64,000 bases of DNA from Actinomyces urinae (lineage in GTDB: Bacteria; Actinomycetota; Actinomycetes; Actinomycetales; Actinomycetaceae): positions 1 through 64,000 of the forward strand of contig NZ_LT632545.1 of NCBI RefSeq assembly GCF_900119695.1. Reading direction: 5' to 3'. Shown piece by piece: positions 1 through 7,654 of the stretch (the first letter of the stretch is position 1; each line of letters begins with the position of its first letter). A model generated the notes under the pieces. The model was not told where the DNA came from. It made no database searches and saw only the letters and a list, made by a program, of their open reading frames with translations. The translations under genes and the position numbers were made by a program.

Positions 1-64
1 AGCCCGTGAACGCCGATGGTACTGCACCTGGTAGGGTGTGGGAGAGTAGGAAACCACCGCTACC
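1..64 (+). rRNA. rrf: 5S ribosomal RNA, 3' end (partial)
   Basis: The first ~60 bases match the 3' half of actinobacterial 5S rRNA: the block CGCCGATGGTACTGCA, then GGGTGTGGGAGAGTAGG and an ACCACCGC-like 3' end. The 5' part lies outside the window, so the 16S-23S-5S operon is upstream. The exact 3' end is uncertain by a few bases because the pairing 5' strand is not visible. A strong hairpin follows directly. Confidence 0.87.
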
Positions 65-73
65 ACACTCAAT

Positions 74-114
74 TTGAGGGGGCTGCTAACCAAGCCGGTT
101 AGCAGCCCCCTCAA
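74..114. terminator. Terminator hairpin after the rRNA operon
   Basis: An 18-bp perfect stem (74-91 with 97-114) encloses a 5-nt loop about 10 nt after the 5S end. The T-tract on the + strand is poor, but stem strength and position indicate the rrn terminator. Positions 115-240, up to the end of the opposing cation-efflux gene, hold nothing else I recognise. Confidence 0.8.
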
Positions 115-240
115 AACAATTCACCCACCCTAACCCAAACCCGCTGTACTGCCACCAATACTGCGTGTCCACCACACCGTCACGGAATATGTAGCATCCG
201 GAGCATACTGCGCTGAGCCACACGTTAAGGGCCGCGGTTT

Positions 241-1155
241 CTATTTGTGGACTATGTCGTCGTGGCCGTGGCGGAATCCTGCTGGTTCTAACTGCAGCGT
301 TGTGTGCGTTAGAGAGACGCCATGGTGTTCGCGCAAGCATTGCTCGGCGTTCAGTAGCACATCAAGACCATGACCTTGTGCAAAGCACTTCTCGGAGAGA
401 ATGATGTGGGCGCTGAACGTGTTCTGACCCGTACCAATCGTCGACGCATGCATGTCGTGCACGTCCACAACATGCTCTAGACCAAGCAGGTGCTTGCGCA
501 CCTCATCGAGGTCAAGTTCTTTAGGCGTGAACTCCATCAGAATGCGACCAGCCGAGCGTAGGATCACCACGGCCCTTGGCACAATGAGCATGGCGATAAT
601 GAGGCTCGCAATTGAGTCCGCCTGGTGCCAGCCCGTGGTACTAATAACGATTGCGGACGCGATGACCGCTACAGACCCAAGTGCGTCGTTTAGCACTTCA
701 AGAAAAGCGGCCCGCATGTTGAGGTTGTGCTCGCGCGCTCCGGAGAGCACGATAAGGCTGGCAATATTTCCTAGCAAACCTATGATTCCCACCAGCAGTA
801 GGCCGGCTCCCTCGATTTGAGGAGGAATGATGAAGCGGCGGATTGCCTCTGCCACCGCGTACACGCCCACGCCGATGAGGATGATTGCCTGCATTGCAGC
901 TGCGAGCACCTCGGCGCGCGCCCACCCCCAAGTGCGTTGTTTACTTGCCTGTCTGGCCGCGAGTTTCGCGGCGATGAGAGCCATACCCAAACCAAGAAGA
1001 TCAGTTAGCACGTGTCCGAGGTCAACGAGGACGGCAAGGCTCGAAGTCACTGCAGCGCCGATCACCTCTACAATCATGACCGTCGCTGTGACCCCAAATG
1101 CGAACCAAAGTCTGTTAGTTGGCGCGCCTGCTCCGTGGTTATGCTCGTGGCTCAC
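241..1155 (-). CDS. Cation diffusion facilitator (CDF) family divalent metal efflux protein
   Basis: A 304-aa membrane protein of the CzcD/ZitB branch, expected to export Zn2+ or related divalent cations in exchange for protons. Seen: a His-containing N-terminus (residues 3-7), six hydrophobic segments within about 15-205, the metal-site motif HVLTD (48-52) in TM2, and a cytoplasmic ferredoxin-like C-terminal domain (about 210-290) ending in a His-rich tail. The matching TM5 motif reads EVLND (153-157): Glu replaces the His of the classical HxxxD. The start is GTG, chosen because AGGAG lies at about the right distance upstream (near 1170). It is a single gene; manA lies upstream on the same strand 84 bp away. 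The ion is not identifiable from sequence. Confidence 0.9.
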   Translation of the reverse strand: MSHEHNHGAGAPTNRLWFAFGVTATVMIVEVIGAAVTSSLAVLVDLGHVLTDLLGLGMALIAAKLAARQASKQRTWGWARAEVLAAAMQAIILIGVGVYAVAEAIRRFIIPPQIEGAGLLLVGIIGLLGNIASLIVLSGAREHNLNMRAAFLEVLNDALGSVAVIASAIVISTTGWHQADSIASLIIAMLIVPRAVVILRSAGRILMEFTPKELDLDEVRKHLLGLEHVVDVHDMHASTIGTGQNTFSAHIILSEKCFAQGHGLDVLLNAEQCLREHHGVSLTHTTLQLEPAGFRHGHDDIVHK

Positions 1156-1238
1156 TGTTTATCTCCTGTGCCGTTTCCTTATGGCATCTATCCTAGGCCT
1201 TGGCCCGCGAGACGTACAAAGCGGCCGCCGCAGCGCAA

Positions 1239-2423
1239 TTAGGGTATTAAGCTCCACTTTACGGGAGCCGCGGCGATAGAAACGACGGCCACTTTGACGG
1301 TGCCGCGCAGTTCGAAATCTCCATGCGCGGGAACCCACATTGCGCTACCTCGTGCAAGCGTCTCTTGATTGACAAAGCCGTTACCATCGATGGCGACTAC
1401 GACTGTGTCTGCGGCTGCTGCACCTCGTAGCCTCCCTCCACTTGCATCAGCGACGTCTAAGCGGAAGTCCTCTACATCGGGTTGATATGTGAGGACGTGA
1501 ATGCCGCATTCGGGATGTTTAACTGGTTCCACAAGGGTAGGAGCAGAAGAGCGCAGGTTTGCAGTGGATAGGAGGCCCTCGACGTCGATGTGCTTATTGG
1601 TGAGACCCGCGCGGATCGTGTTTGCCGACGATGACATAACCTCGAACCCAACTCCTGACAAGTATGAGTGGATGGTGCCGGCGGGAGTGAACAGTGCCTG
1701 GCCTGGCTCTAGGTCGAGGATGTTCATCAACGCCGCCACAAGCAGAGATGACTGGCCGGGGAAAAATGAGTGCACGAACTCAAGCATGCCTGCGCGTTTA
1801 GCAATCGCAGGGTCCGAGTGGCGCGCCATTTCGCCGCATCTGCGCGCGTATTCCTCCACGTGTTCGATGGGCGGTTTCAACCCGTCGCGTAGAGCTGAGG
1901 CGGCAGGGCGTTCCAGGCCTTGCTCACGAATCAGCTTGGCAATATGCAAAGAAAGCGGAGTGGATACCTCTTCATTGAATCGAATGAGTTCTTGCTCGGG
2001 TGCAAAACCAACCAGTGTCCGCCATGGGGTGAGGGCGAGGAGCATCTCCGGCTTGTGGTTGCGGTCCACAAACACCCGATCAGGCGAGCGCAGTGGGATG
2101 CCGAGCTTGTTCTCTCGGTCGAACCCCGCTTCGGCCTCTTCAATGGATGGATGCACCTGTATTGAAAGGGGCTTTGCGGGTGCGATCAGTTTTGCAAGGT
2201 AAGGGAAGCCGTCAACGTGGGCGCCTTTTCCACGGGGAGCTACGACGTCTTCGAGCAGCGTTCCATCTTCGAGCCGGGACGGGCCGCCGCGGTGCGTGCC
2301 GTACCAGATTTCAGCGAGCGGCTCGCCATCTGCAGGCGTGCCACAAAAGTCGTGGAGCGCATGCAGGTCACCCCAGTCGTAACGCATGGGGTAGCCGGAG
2401 ATTCTACGTGCCGTTGGATTCAA
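1239..2423 (-). CDS. manA: Mannose-6-phosphate isomerase, class I
   Basis: Interconverts mannose-6-phosphate and fructose-6-phosphate, feeding mannose into glycolysis or supplying GDP-mannose for glycans. The 394 aa match the type I PMI length. Visible signatures are YDWGD near residue 15, the zinc-site motif QVHP (89-92), NHKPE (122-126) and the later GTIHSYLSG segment with a metal-binding His. The start is TTG: the next in-frame ATG would remove the N-terminal strand before YDWG that the family keeps, and AGCGAG precedes the TTG. Upstream on the minus strand a TATACT hexamer (near 2449) may be its -10. The intergenic region is shared with divergent rmlB. Confidence 0.93.
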   Translation of the reverse strand: MNPTARRISGYPMRYDWGDLHALHDFCGTPADGEPLAEIWYGTHRGGPSRLEDGTLLEDVVAPRGKGAHVDGFPYLAKLIAPAKPLSIQVHPSIEEAEAGFDRENKLGIPLRSPDRVFVDRNHKPEMLLALTPWRTLVGFAPEQELIRFNEEVSTPLSLHIAKLIREQGLERPAASALRDGLKPPIEHVEEYARRCGEMARHSDPAIAKRAGMLEFVHSFFPGQSSLLVAALMNILDLEPGQALFTPAGTIHSYLSGVGFEVMSSSANTIRAGLTNKHIDVEGLLSTANLRSSAPTLVEPVKHPECGIHVLTYQPDVEDFRLDVADASGGRLRGAAAADTVVVAIDGNGFVNQETLARGSAMWVPAHGDFELRGTVKVAVVSIAAAPVKWSLIP

Positions 2424-2585
2424 TCGATCTCGCTTTCATTACCGGCATTAAGTATAACTAAAAGCCCGTATCATAGCGTTTTCTGCCAGGCGATTTGAGC
2501 GATAAACCGTCGCCCTCATCTGTACCTGTGCAGCTTCACGCTCACTGCGGGGACACCGCTTTTGGATGCATGAGAGAATCAGATT

Positions 2586-3587
2586 ATGCACTTGCTTGTC
2601 ACTGGAGGAGCGGGCTTTATCGGGTCCAACTTCACGTCGTTGGCTTTAGCTAAGGGAGCTAGCGTCACGGTGCTCGATGCCCTCACGTATGCCAGTGGCA
2701 GGAAGTTCGTTGAGGCAGACATGAAGCTGTATCCGGACAGGTGCAAGCTCGTTGTTGATAGCATCTTGAATCGGGAAACCGTTTACGACCTCGTGCGCGG
2801 GGCCGATGCCGTGGTCCACTTTGCAGCAGAATCGCACAATGATAATTCTCTACGAGATCCCCTGCTGTTTGTGCGTACGAACGTGGACGGCACGGCGATG
2901 CTTCTCGAGGCTGCCCGCGAGTTCGACGTGCGTTTTCACCACGTATCAACCGACGAGGTGTATGGAGATCTGCCGTTGAATACCCATCAGAAGTTCACAG
3001 AAGAGAGCCCGTATCGGCCATCCTCACCATATTCGGCTTCTAAGGCGGCGGCAGATCATTTGGTGCGAGCCTGGGTGCGTTCATTTGGTGTGCAAGCCAC
3101 GATTTCTAACAGCTCGAATAATTTCGGGCCGCGTCAGCACGTGGAGAAGCTGATTCCTCGAACCATCACGGAACGTCTGCTTGGTCGGCGTCCGCGCGTC
3201 TATGGAGCGGGTCAAAATGTGCGCGATTGGATCCACGTTGATGACCATAACGAGGCCGTGTGGCAGATCCTTCAGCATGGGCAGGTTGGCAGGACTTACC
3301 TAATTGGGGTGGAACAGCAGCGCTCGAATTTAGAGGTCGTGAGACGCATCAATACCCTCATGGGCGCGGACGACAACGACTTCGAATTCGTTGCGGATAG
3401 GCCAGGGCATGACCGCAGGTATGCGCTGAATGCGGAGCGGATTCGTACTGAGTTGGAGTGGTGTCCCACGCGTCTAAGTCTCGAGGACGAGCTTGCAAAC
3501 ACCATTCAGTGGTACGAGCGGAATCGCTCCTGGTGGGAGCCAATGAAGGCTTCTACGGAGCTGCGCCTATCGAAGCAGGGGTACTGA
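2586..3587 (+). CDS. rmlB: dTDP-glucose 4,6-dehydratase-type NAD-dependent epimerase/dehydratase
   Basis: A 333-aa extended short-chain dehydrogenase. Seen: the N-terminal NAD-binding motif GGAGFIG (7-13), catalytic STDE (Thr122, Asp123, Glu124) and YxxxK (Tyr149, Lys153). The Thr-Asp-Glu set is specific to the RmlB-type dehydratases that convert dTDP-glucose to the 4-keto-6-deoxy sugar for rhamnose synthesis. The other rml genes are absent from the window, so the gene is isolated. The start is ATG with a weak GAGAG upstream. Its 3' end overlaps a short imperfect duplication (GTACTGAA at 3581 and 3609, 28 nt apart) that includes the stop codon. Confidence 0.9.
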   Translation: MHLLVTGGAGFIGSNFTSLALAKGASVTVLDALTYASGRKFVEADMKLYPDRCKLVVDSILNRETVYDLVRGADAVVHFAAESHNDNSLRDPLLFVRTNVDGTAMLLEAAREFDVRFHHVSTDEVYGDLPLNTHQKFTEESPYRPSSPYSASKAAADHLVRAWVRSFGVQATISNSSNNFGPRQHVEKLIPRTITERLLGRRPRVYGAGQNVRDWIHVDDHNEAVWQILQHGQVGRTYLIGVEQQRSNLEVVRRINTLMGADDNDFEFVADRPGHDRRYALNAERIRTELEWCPTRLSLEDELANTIQWYERNRSWWEPMKASTELRLSKQGY

Positions 3588-3614
3588 AGCCCTACATCCG
3601 AACCAAGGGTACTG

Positions 3615-3646
3615 AAACCCGCCGTTCTGACGGTCGCTGCGGGTTT
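3615..3646 (+). terminator. Possible rmlB terminator hairpin
   Basis: AAACCCGC (3615-3622) pairs with GCGGGTTT (3639-3646), 28 nt after the rmlB stop. No T-run follows, so this is a weak call. Confidence 0.4.
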
Positions 3647-3848
3647 GGCCATAATCCAGCCTCGTCTCCAACGACCGTGAGGAGAACTGGCAAATGTAGG
3701 GGTAGTTTTCGCCGCTTTGGGTCGGAATACCGATTGGGGTGGTTGCGGTATTCGGTATTCAGAGGGGAAGTGCCGAATCTGAGGTTGGTTTCTGCCAGTT
3801 TGGGTCTGAATACCGTTTTGCAGCTCCCTTCCTTGTATAGGAGTGCCG
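3640..3848 (-). repeat. 83-nt-period degenerate tandem repeat, locus A
   Basis: This is the noncoding space between the convergent genes rmlB and the AspT-like transporter. Read on the minus strand it holds about 2.5 units of the repeat found at 59.45-60.0 kb. The core GACCCAAA (preceded by TATTC) ends at + positions 3716 and 3799, exactly 83 nt apart. The second core (CCTCACGG, seen at 3675-3682, and CCTCTGA at 3765) sits at the same internal offset, 43 nt before GACCCAAA, as in the distant array. No ORF of coding character is present. I see nothing else between 3588 and 3895. Confidence 0.8.
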
Positions 3849-3895
3849 ATGGTAGGCGTGCCGGTTTTAGGTGCGTAATAGGTACGTAGATGAAA

Positions 3896-3925
3896 GGGCG
3901 GGCAGTTCAAATGAACTGCCCGCCC
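3896..3925 (-). terminator. Terminator of the AspT-like transporter gene
   Basis: A 14-bp perfect stem (3896-3909 with 3912-3925), rich in G-C, just downstream of the stop codon of the minus-strand transporter gene. A short T-rich stretch follows on the minus strand. Confidence 0.75.
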
Positions 3926-3946
3926 AGTCGCTTATGCGAATGCGGT

Positions 3947-5542
3947 TTAGAGGCCGCCGAGTACCTGCGCCACGAGGATCTTACCGATCATCGCGACGGG
4001 GTAGATCAGAGCGTAGCCAAGTGCAACACGCGGGTCCGCGTTGGTACGCGAGTTCGCGAATGCGAGCACCGCCGGCTGGGTTTGTGAGCCGCCGAGGAAA
4101 CCGGCAAGCTGCGTGCCACCCATGTTGAAGATCCATCTCATGACCATGTACAGGCCAACAGCCATAATCGAGGTGACCACCATGCCGAGGATGAGGATAT
4201 TCAGCCAGGAGCCGGATGCAAACGCCTCACCGATCTGGCCACCTGCTACCGTGCCCGCTTGGGCGAGGAAGACGAGCAGACCGAACTCGGAGAGCACCAT
4301 CGCAGCGGTGTAAGGAATAGCGGTGACAACCTTGCCGATACGTCCGATCTTGCCGAAGATCAGACCAACAATGAGCGTGCCGGCCGCAGATCCGATTGAG
4401 AAGTACTCGCCCGATGGGGTGAGGATCGGTAGCTCGCCAAGAACAATGCCGAGCGCCATGCCAAGACCTAGTGCAACCGGGTTGATGTCAGAAAGACCAC
4501 GCGCGGAGTCTCCGAAGAACTTGGTAATCTCACGCATCTTCGAGGTGGGGGCTACAACGCGGACGCGGTCACCCTGCTGAAGCACGAGGCCCGGTTCGCC
4601 AACCATGTCGATGTCACCGCGGCGCACGCGGGAGATAGTTGCGGAGAACTTGTTACCCATGTCGAGGTCTGCAACGGTGCGTCCAGCCAGCTTCGGGTCT
4701 GACACCGTGATGCGACGGAAATCGAGGTAAGAGCGGTCTTCCATTAGGGAGTGTGAAGAGCCGTGACCAAGTTCGGTTGCAACGCGCGCAACTAGTTCGC
4801 GCGGTCCTACAACAGTTACGAGGTCGTCGTGGTTCAGCGAGTCGGACATTACCGGCTTCTTGATGGGGCCGGTTTCGCCGCGCCTGATTCGCGAGAAGGT
4901 TACCTTCTTGCCCATCATTTCGTAGATGTCGCCAACCAGAGGCTTGTCGGAGCGCTCCACGCGGATGGTGCGGTTTGCAAGTGGAGACGGCTTATCAGTG
5001 TCGTTCTTGCCGGCGCGTAGCGCCGCCATAGCTGCGATCATCATTCCGATTACGCCAAACAGGTAGGCAATGGAGTAACCAACGGTTGCAAGGCCGGGGT
5101 CGCCAGATGCCTGTCCGGCGGCTGCCAGTGCCGGCGTGTTAGTGAGTGCGCCAGCAAAAGTACCGGCAACGAGGGCGATGTCCATGTCGAACACATAAAT
5201 GCCGAGTCCGTAGGCAGCTCCTGCAGCAACTATGTAGAGGGCGACAGTGGCCAAGATAGGGCCGAGAGCTGTCTTAATGTTATGGAAGAAGCTCGGGCCA
5301 GAGTTAACACCGATTGCAAATGCAAAAACCGCGAGGCCAAGAACGCCAAACACGCCCGGAATTCGGATTTCTACTCCGAGGGTTTCTGCCCATGCGGATA
5401 CAAAAATCGCTAGGAATAGAACGGCGGCGGCTCCAAGAGACACGCCTTTAAGTTTGATATGTCCAACGAGCATGCCCAGGCCAATCAAGATGAAGAGCAT
5501 GAGGACCGGCTGCTCGGCAAAGAAGGTGAATATGCTTACCAA
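3947..5542 (-). CDS. AspT/YidE-type (aspartate:alanine exchanger family) transporter with TrkA-C domains
   Basis: A 531-aa inner-membrane protein: about five hydrophobic helices (1-165), a central cytoplasmic region (about 190-370) with two TrkA-C/RCK-C-like domains, then a second hydrophobic half (about 370-531). The motif GALTNTPALAAA in the first half and the matching GGSQTQPAVLA region in the second are typical of the AAE family (AspT, YidE, YbjL). AspT exchanges aspartate for alanine; the substrate here cannot be read from the sequence. The start is TTG with AGGAG about 12 nt upstream; no better in-frame start was found. A -10-like TATGGT lies within the 200-nt gap to thrE, so it probably has its own promoter. 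Confidence 0.85.
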   Translation of the reverse strand: MVSIFTFFAEQPVLMLFILIGLGMLVGHIKLKGVSLGAAAVLFLAIFVSAWAETLGVEIRIPGVFGVLGLAVFAFAIGVNSGPSFFHNIKTALGPILATVALYIVAAGAAYGLGIYVFDMDIALVAGTFAGALTNTPALAAAGQASGDPGLATVGYSIAYLFGVIGMMIAAMAALRAGKNDTDKPSPLANRTIRVERSDKPLVGDIYEMMGKKVTFSRIRRGETGPIKKPVMSDSLNHDDLVTVVGPRELVARVATELGHGSSHSLMEDRSYLDFRRITVSDPKLAGRTVADLDMGNKFSATISRVRRGDIDMVGEPGLVLQQGDRVRVVAPTSKMREITKFFGDSARGLSDINPVALGLGMALGIVLGELPILTPSGEYFSIGSAAGTLIVGLIFGKIGRIGKVVTAIPYTAAMVLSEFGLLVFLAQAGTVAGGQIGEAFASGSWLNILILGMVVTSIMAVGLYMVMRWIFNMGGTQLAGFLGGSQTQPAVLAFANSRTNADPRVALGYALIYPVAMIGKILVAQVLGGL

Positions 5543-5742
5543 TTCTTTCTTGTACTCCTGACTAAAACTTTCCGGGCGGTTTCAGTTTCTTTGACACTAT
5601 CTTCGCCGCCCCTGGTCTTTCATCGCAGGGTTTCGTTCTGGCGTTTTACGCCATGTAAACCATAGCATGAAGCTGGGCGCACGTTTTCTCGCTAAAACTA
5701 CGATTGCTGGAGAAAATTACACTTTGTTTGGACTCGCTTTAG

Positions 5743-7233
5743 TTAAGCAATGATCTTTGATTTTCTTGGTGAATCAAATGTCCACCCCGGGTCAGTAAGC
5801 ATGCGTGAGATAGCGAGTCCGACGCCGATAGCGAGGATCACGAATGACACTTCCGCAATCGAGGCGAAGGCAGTGAGCGTTTCTCCTTGGTTGACTGCCG
5901 TGATAGCGCGGTAGAACGGCACGCCCGGAATCATGATGACCACGGCTGGTACGGATAGTGTGACGCGAGAAGAGCGGACCTTTGTGGATAGTAGCGCGGC
6001 GAAGAGGCCAACCATCATGCTCATCAGGCCAACCATCGCCTGGTTTGGGTATCCGAGAGAAACCAGCAGGATCCGCAGGGGATTCAAAAGGGCGCTAACC
6101 AGGCCTGCGGTTGCGGCGATGGATAGGGGAGTGTTGAAGAGTACTCCAAAAGAAGTAGCGGCAATGAATGTGGCTAGAGCGTTTAATGCCAGGAGTAGGA
6201 GCGGTGCGATAACCATTGGCGCACTGGGTTTTACAGACCAGTTGGTTACGAAGGTTACTGCCCAGACGGATACACCTGCCGCCACCATTAAAATCGCAAC
6301 GTAGGTTCCCCTTGTAATGCCCGCATTTAAGTCTAGGCGTACAAGGTCAAGGATTGCTGTGACCAGCGGAAATCCGGGCACGAGGAAGAGGATTGCAGAT
6401 ACCGCTCCGGCCTGGTGGGTGTTATCGGCGAAGCCGAAAGAAACCATCGTTGAAACCGTGCCGATGTAAATGGAGGTCGCGATCGCGGAACAAGCCATCC
6501 AGGTGGCTACGTGGTTAAATCGTTTCCCCAGCATCATGGAGCGCACGTATTGGCCAAGGAAAGCGGCCACGAGTACCGCCAGGCATTCGATGAGGCCGCC
6601 CTTGTTCAAGAACGCGAATCCGGCGCAGCCAACTCCTGATGCTACTGCTAGTTGGAGGCGCGAATATAGGTGTGGTTGCGCCGCGATCGCATCGAGGGCT
6701 TGGTCGGCGTCCTCTGCGAGCATGTTGGGACGCAGTGATCGAGTGAACTGTCTAAGGGCGTCGATTCGTGCCGCGTTGACTCCTACTGCGCGCTGTTCTA
6801 CAACTTCTGTGCGGAACGTATCCGCTTTGAAAGCCGTAGTGTTGAGCTCCATTAGCGACGCGTGGGTTTCAAGTTTTTCAATCCCGATGGCATGTGCGAG
6901 GCGCTCCATAGATGCTTTGACGCGATAGGAGCCGGCCCCAGCAGCCATGAGCATGCTACCTAGTTTCACAACGACGCTCGTTTGGTAAGCCAAGCGTTCG
7001 CGCCTGATGCGGTTCTCCCGCACCTCTTCTTCTGTCAAAGACAGAATCTGAAGTTGCTCGGCTAGTTCTTCTGAATTTTCAGCGGTATTCTCCGTAAGCG
7101 CCCTGATGACGTCTTCGGTTGGTTGAGGTGCGGGCGAGGGCTGGTTGGCTGCCACAGCTGTAGCAACATCCTCGTCACCTGTATTGGCCTTGCGAAAGCG
7201 GCTCTTGAACGAATGGAATATTTGCCTAGACAC
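5743..7233 (-). CDS. thrE: ThrE-family threonine/serine exporter
   Basis: A 496-aa membrane protein. Seen: a hydrophilic N-terminal region (1-85), the conserved segment AAGAGSYRV followed by a cytosolic domain, about ten hydrophobic segments from residue 190 onward, and a C-terminal ThrE_2-like half. This matches the C. glutamicum ThrE architecture, which exports threonine and serine by proton motive force. It is divergent from the ilv operon; since threonine is the precursor of isoleucine, the pairing makes metabolic sense (inference). The start is GTG: a TAGAAT hexamer lies exactly 7 nt upstream and no Shine-Dalgarno is present, suggesting a leaderless mRNA. Confidence 0.87.
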   Translation of the reverse strand: MSRQIFHSFKSRFRKANTGDEDVATAVAANQPSPAPQPTEDVIRALTENTAENSEELAEQLQILSLTEEEVRENRIRRERLAYQTSVVVKLGSMLMAAGAGSYRVKASMERLAHAIGIEKLETHASLMELNTTAFKADTFRTEVVEQRAVGVNAARIDALRQFTRSLRPNMLAEDADQALDAIAAQPHLYSRLQLAVASGVGCAGFAFLNKGGLIECLAVLVAAFLGQYVRSMMLGKRFNHVATWMACSAIATSIYIGTVSTMVSFGFADNTHQAGAVSAILFLVPGFPLVTAILDLVRLDLNAGITRGTYVAILMVAAGVSVWAVTFVTNWSVKPSAPMVIAPLLLLALNALATFIAATSFGVLFNTPLSIAATAGLVSALLNPLRILLVSLGYPNQAMVGLMSMMVGLFAALLSTKVRSSRVTLSVPAVVIMIPGVPFYRAITAVNQGETLTAFASIAEVSFVILAIGVGLAISRMLTDPGWTFDSPRKSKIIA

Positions 7234-7240
7234 AATGTGT

Positions 7241-7269
7241 ATTCTACTTTTTGCGATCTGGGCGAAAAA
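7241..7269 (-). promoter_or_regulatory. thrE promoter (leaderless)
   Basis: On the minus strand TAGAAT (7241-7246) with TTTTTC 17 nt upstream (7264-7269). Seven bases separate the -10 from the GTG at 7233, so transcription would begin at or next to the start codon. Confidence 0.55.
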
Positions 7270-7491
7270 GTTTGAAGCACGTAAAGGTGCTCACACCACG
7301 TGCGGGGCTCGAATCGGCATAACGGCTGGTTCGACCGTGACCGAGAGAGTTCTGGCGCTTTGAAAGACGTCAGCATAATTTGATTCTTTAGCTCCTAGCG
7401 CCGCGCGGACGATGTAGATGACCGCTTGCGGCCCGCATCCATTATCTGAGATCGTTCATCGCCGGTTTCATGTTTTGCGCTCAAAGTTGCG

Positions 7492-7497
7492 TAGTGT
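7492..7497 (+). promoter_or_regulatory. Possible -10 of the ilv leader transcript
   Basis: TAGTGT lies 6 nt before the ATG of the leader peptide, which lacks a Shine-Dalgarno sequence. If used, the leader peptide is translated from a leaderless mRNA. The -35 is not clear. Positions 7270-7491 hold nothing else I recognise. Confidence 0.35.
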
Positions 7498-7503
7498 GTA
7501 CCC

Positions 7504-7575
7504 ATGGCTTGTTCAGTTCAGATTGTCTCTTCGCGCCGCGTGATTATTCGTCGGCGTGCGGGCTTTGCTGGATAA
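7504..7575 (+). CDS. ilv operon leader peptide (23 aa)
   Basis: A short ORF, too small for standard gene callers. The peptide starts MACSVQIVSS, continues RRVIIRRRAGFAG and ends at TAA (7573). It contains five branched-chain codons, including the consecutive run Val-Ile-Ile (7540-7548), and ends within the loop of a hairpin just before an intrinsic terminator. This is the arrangement of a transcription attenuator for branched-chain biosynthesis: stalling at Val/Ile codons when the charged tRNAs are scarce would favour read-through into ilvB. Attenuation of ilvB in actinobacteria is established; the assignment here is from codon content and structure. Confidence 0.78.
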   Translation: MACSVQIVSSRRVIIRRRAGFAG

Positions 7576-7592
7576 AAGATAAGCCGCACGCC
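7553..7592 (+). promoter_or_regulatory. Leader hairpin of the ilv attenuator
   Basis: GGCGTGCG-G-GCTT (7553-7565) pairs with AAGCCGCACGCC (7581-7592): 12 bp with one bulged G. The leader stop codon lies in the loop. An alternative pairing of 7556-7562 with 7597-7604 would destroy the terminator stem and could be the antiterminator (inference). Confidence 0.6.
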
Positions 7593-7594
7593 TT

Positions 7595-7626
7595 ACCCTC
7601 GCACCCCAAAAGGTCGAGGGTTTTTT
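7595..7626 (+). terminator. Attenuator terminator before ilvB
   Basis: ACCCTCG and ACC (7595-7605, one bulged C) pair with GGTCGAGGGT (7612-7621), followed by a run of T to 7626. It is a classic intrinsic terminator 29 nt upstream of the ilvB start codon and 20 nt after the leader-peptide stop. Confidence 0.85.
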
Positions 7627-7654
7627 ATTGCCGCCCTAGCCTTGGGAGACTGAA

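Noticed and set aside
3458-3889. 143-codon + strand ORF spanning the rmlB end and locus A
   Set aside because: It starts inside rmlB in another frame and continues through the 83-nt repeats; no domain or initiation signal.
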